The notes under the pieces are model-generated. The model did not search any database. It worked only from the letters and a program-made list of their open reading frames with translations, and was not told the DNA's origin. The position numbers and the translations under genes were made by a program. From positions 372,001 through 436,000 of the forward strand of contig NZ_SWCO01000002.1 in NCBI RefSeq assembly GCF_005117025.1: a DNA stretch of 64,000 nucleotides. Reading direction: 5' to 3'. The stretch comes from Alteromonas portus (lineage in GTDB: Bacteria > Pseudomonadota > Gammaproteobacteria > Enterobacterales > Alteromonadaceae). This document shows, piece by piece, positions 63,344 through 64,000 of the stretch (within the stretch, counting starts at the first letter, position 1; each line of letters starts with the position of its first letter).

Positions 63344-63808
63344 CATCATTCTTTCCTTTTGGCGCTGCCAATCTTTGTCTTTTATGGTGTCACGCTTGTC
63401 ATGGGCGTGCTTACCTTTTGCTAAGTGAATTTCTAGTTTCACCCAACACTTTTTCCAATACATAGATGTGGCTACGATTGAATAACCTTGGCGGTCTCGA
63501 GCACCCATTAGACGATCTATTTCACGTTTATTGAGCAACAATTTACGCGCGCGCTCAGGGGCTGCGATAACGTGGGTAGAGGCTTGATTCAGCGGACTAA
63601 TTCTACACCCTACCAAATACGCTTCGGCATTTTGGATAATAATGTACGCATCGGTAATGTTCACTTTACCGGCACGAATACTTTTAATTTCCCACCCTTG
63701 AAGCTCAAGCCCGGCTTCGAACTTGTCTTCTAGGAAATAGTCGTGACGCGCCTTTTTATTCTGCGCGATATTTCCTGTGGTGTTTTTGTTGGCTTTATTC
63801 TTTTTCAT
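63329..63808 (-). CDS. smpB: SsrA-binding protein
   Basis: The 159-residue protein is full length. It has the SmpB OB-fold core, [12 protein letters not shown] near the N-terminus, [21 protein letters not shown], and a basic C-terminal tail ([15 protein letters not shown]) that enters the mRNA channel. It binds tmRNA and delivers it to stalled ribosomes. The ATG has no Shine-Dalgarno sequence; a TATAAT lies 8-13 bases before it (see findings). It is divergent from ratA, as in other gammaproteobacteria. Confidence 0.97.
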   Translation of the reverse strand: MKKNKANKNTTGNIAQNKKARHDYFLEDKFEAGLELQGWEIKSIRAGKVNITDAYIIIQNAEAYLVGCRISPLNQASTHVIAAPERARKLLLNKREIDRLMGARDRQGYSIVATSMYWKKCWVKLEIHLAKGKHAHDKRDTIKDKDWQRQKERMMKHSV

Positions 63809-63815
63809 GCTGGCT

Positions 63816-63844
63816 ATTATACTGATTGTTCAACGAAATGTCTT
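63816..63844 (-). promoter_or_regulatory. Putative smpB promoter
   Basis: On the minus strand AAGACA (63844-63839) and TATAAT (63821-63816) are separated by 17 bases. The predicted start lies almost at the smpB ATG, implying a very short or absent leader. Confidence 0.55.
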
Positions 63845-63953
63845 TAGTTGTCATTGTTATCTTATATTGGGGCATTTGGTTCAAAACCGAATACGAGCGA
63901 ACCAAATTTTCTGTGATACAATGCCGCCAAGAGTTTTAATTGTAGTGGGATCA

Positions 63954-64000
63954 ATGCCAAGTATTCATAGAAGCGCACTTGTAGCTCATAGTGCAGAAGC
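63954..64000 (+). CDS. ratA: RatA-like toxin/COQ10-START family protein, 5' end only
   Basis: ATG 63954 (GGGA upstream) opens a frame running out of the window. The first residues (M-P-S-I-H-R-S-A-L-V-A-H-S-A-E-A) match the conserved start of RatA/PasT, a START-fold protein encoded divergently from smpB in gammaproteobacteria. Family members have been linked to 50S binding and coenzyme Q function. Only 15 codons are visible. Confidence 0.8.
   Translation, partial: MPSIHRSALVAHSAE

Noticed and set aside
1..64000. CRISPR arrays, transposons, prophage and tRNA genes
   Set aside because: No spaced direct repeats, transposase or integrase genes were seen; the only tRNA-like structure is in ssrA.

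Overview
The window is a chromosomal segment of a marine gammaproteobacterium, most likely Alteromonas or a close relative in the Alteromonadaceae. That assignment rests on the infB-rbfA-truB-rpsO order, many TonB-dependent receptors with PepSY/DUF3649/DUF3325 partners, a GlyGly-CTERM secreted nuclease, several c-di-GMP enzymes, moderate GC content and the tmRNA tag ANDETYALAA. It was made by reading alone, without database searches. No insertion sequence, prophage, CRISPR array, tRNA or rRNA was seen.

Layout. 1-2.8 kb: end of infB, then rbfA, truB and rpsO, closed by a strong terminator; pnp does not follow. 2.8-9.8 kb: an MHYT-PAS-GGDEF diguanylate cyclase, rluF, a coiled-coil membrane protein, a GNAT-nitrilase fusion and a 2OG-Fe(II) oxygenase. 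10-16 kb: a TPR response regulator whose phospho-acceptor Asp is Ala, an ExeM/NucH secreted nuclease and a DUF2252 protein. 16.4-18.7 kb: ahpC and ahpF. 19-29 kb: a Fur-box-preceded membrane protein and PepSY reductase pair, a zinc-ribbon miniprotein, a COQ7 family hydroxylase, an SMP-30/strictosidine-synthase-like protein, an S41 lipoprotein protease with a small partner, YgiQ, an EVE-domain protein and a DoxX protein.

29.5-39.6 kb is the most system-like region: a TonB receptor, a TVP38/TMEM64-flavoprotein disulfide reductase fusion, a DUF547 protein, a YnjB-YnjC-YnjD ABC importer and a YnjF-like CDP-alcohol phosphatidyltransferase, all in one tight array. It recalls the ydjX-ynjF neighbourhood of Escherichia coli with an outer-membrane receptor added. 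39.7-45.7 kb: a fatty acid hydroxylase, a periplasmic nuclease, an ExoD protein, a GAF-GGDEF cyclase and a SatD-like/DUF3307 pair preceded by two near-identical 22-bp dyads.

46-60 kb is rich in iron-uptake-like and c-di-GMP genes. A Fur-box-preceded receptor leads a DUF3649-PepSY-DUF3325 cassette with ATGA overlaps. A Yfi-like module follows, made of a beta-barrel, YfiR and a CHASE8-type GGDEF-EAL protein. Then comes an ABC-2/DUF3526 exporter whose genes overlap each other and a further TonB receptor. 60-64 kb: a small membrane protein, ssrA, an old yellow enzyme, smpB, and the first codons of a ratA-like gene running out of the window.
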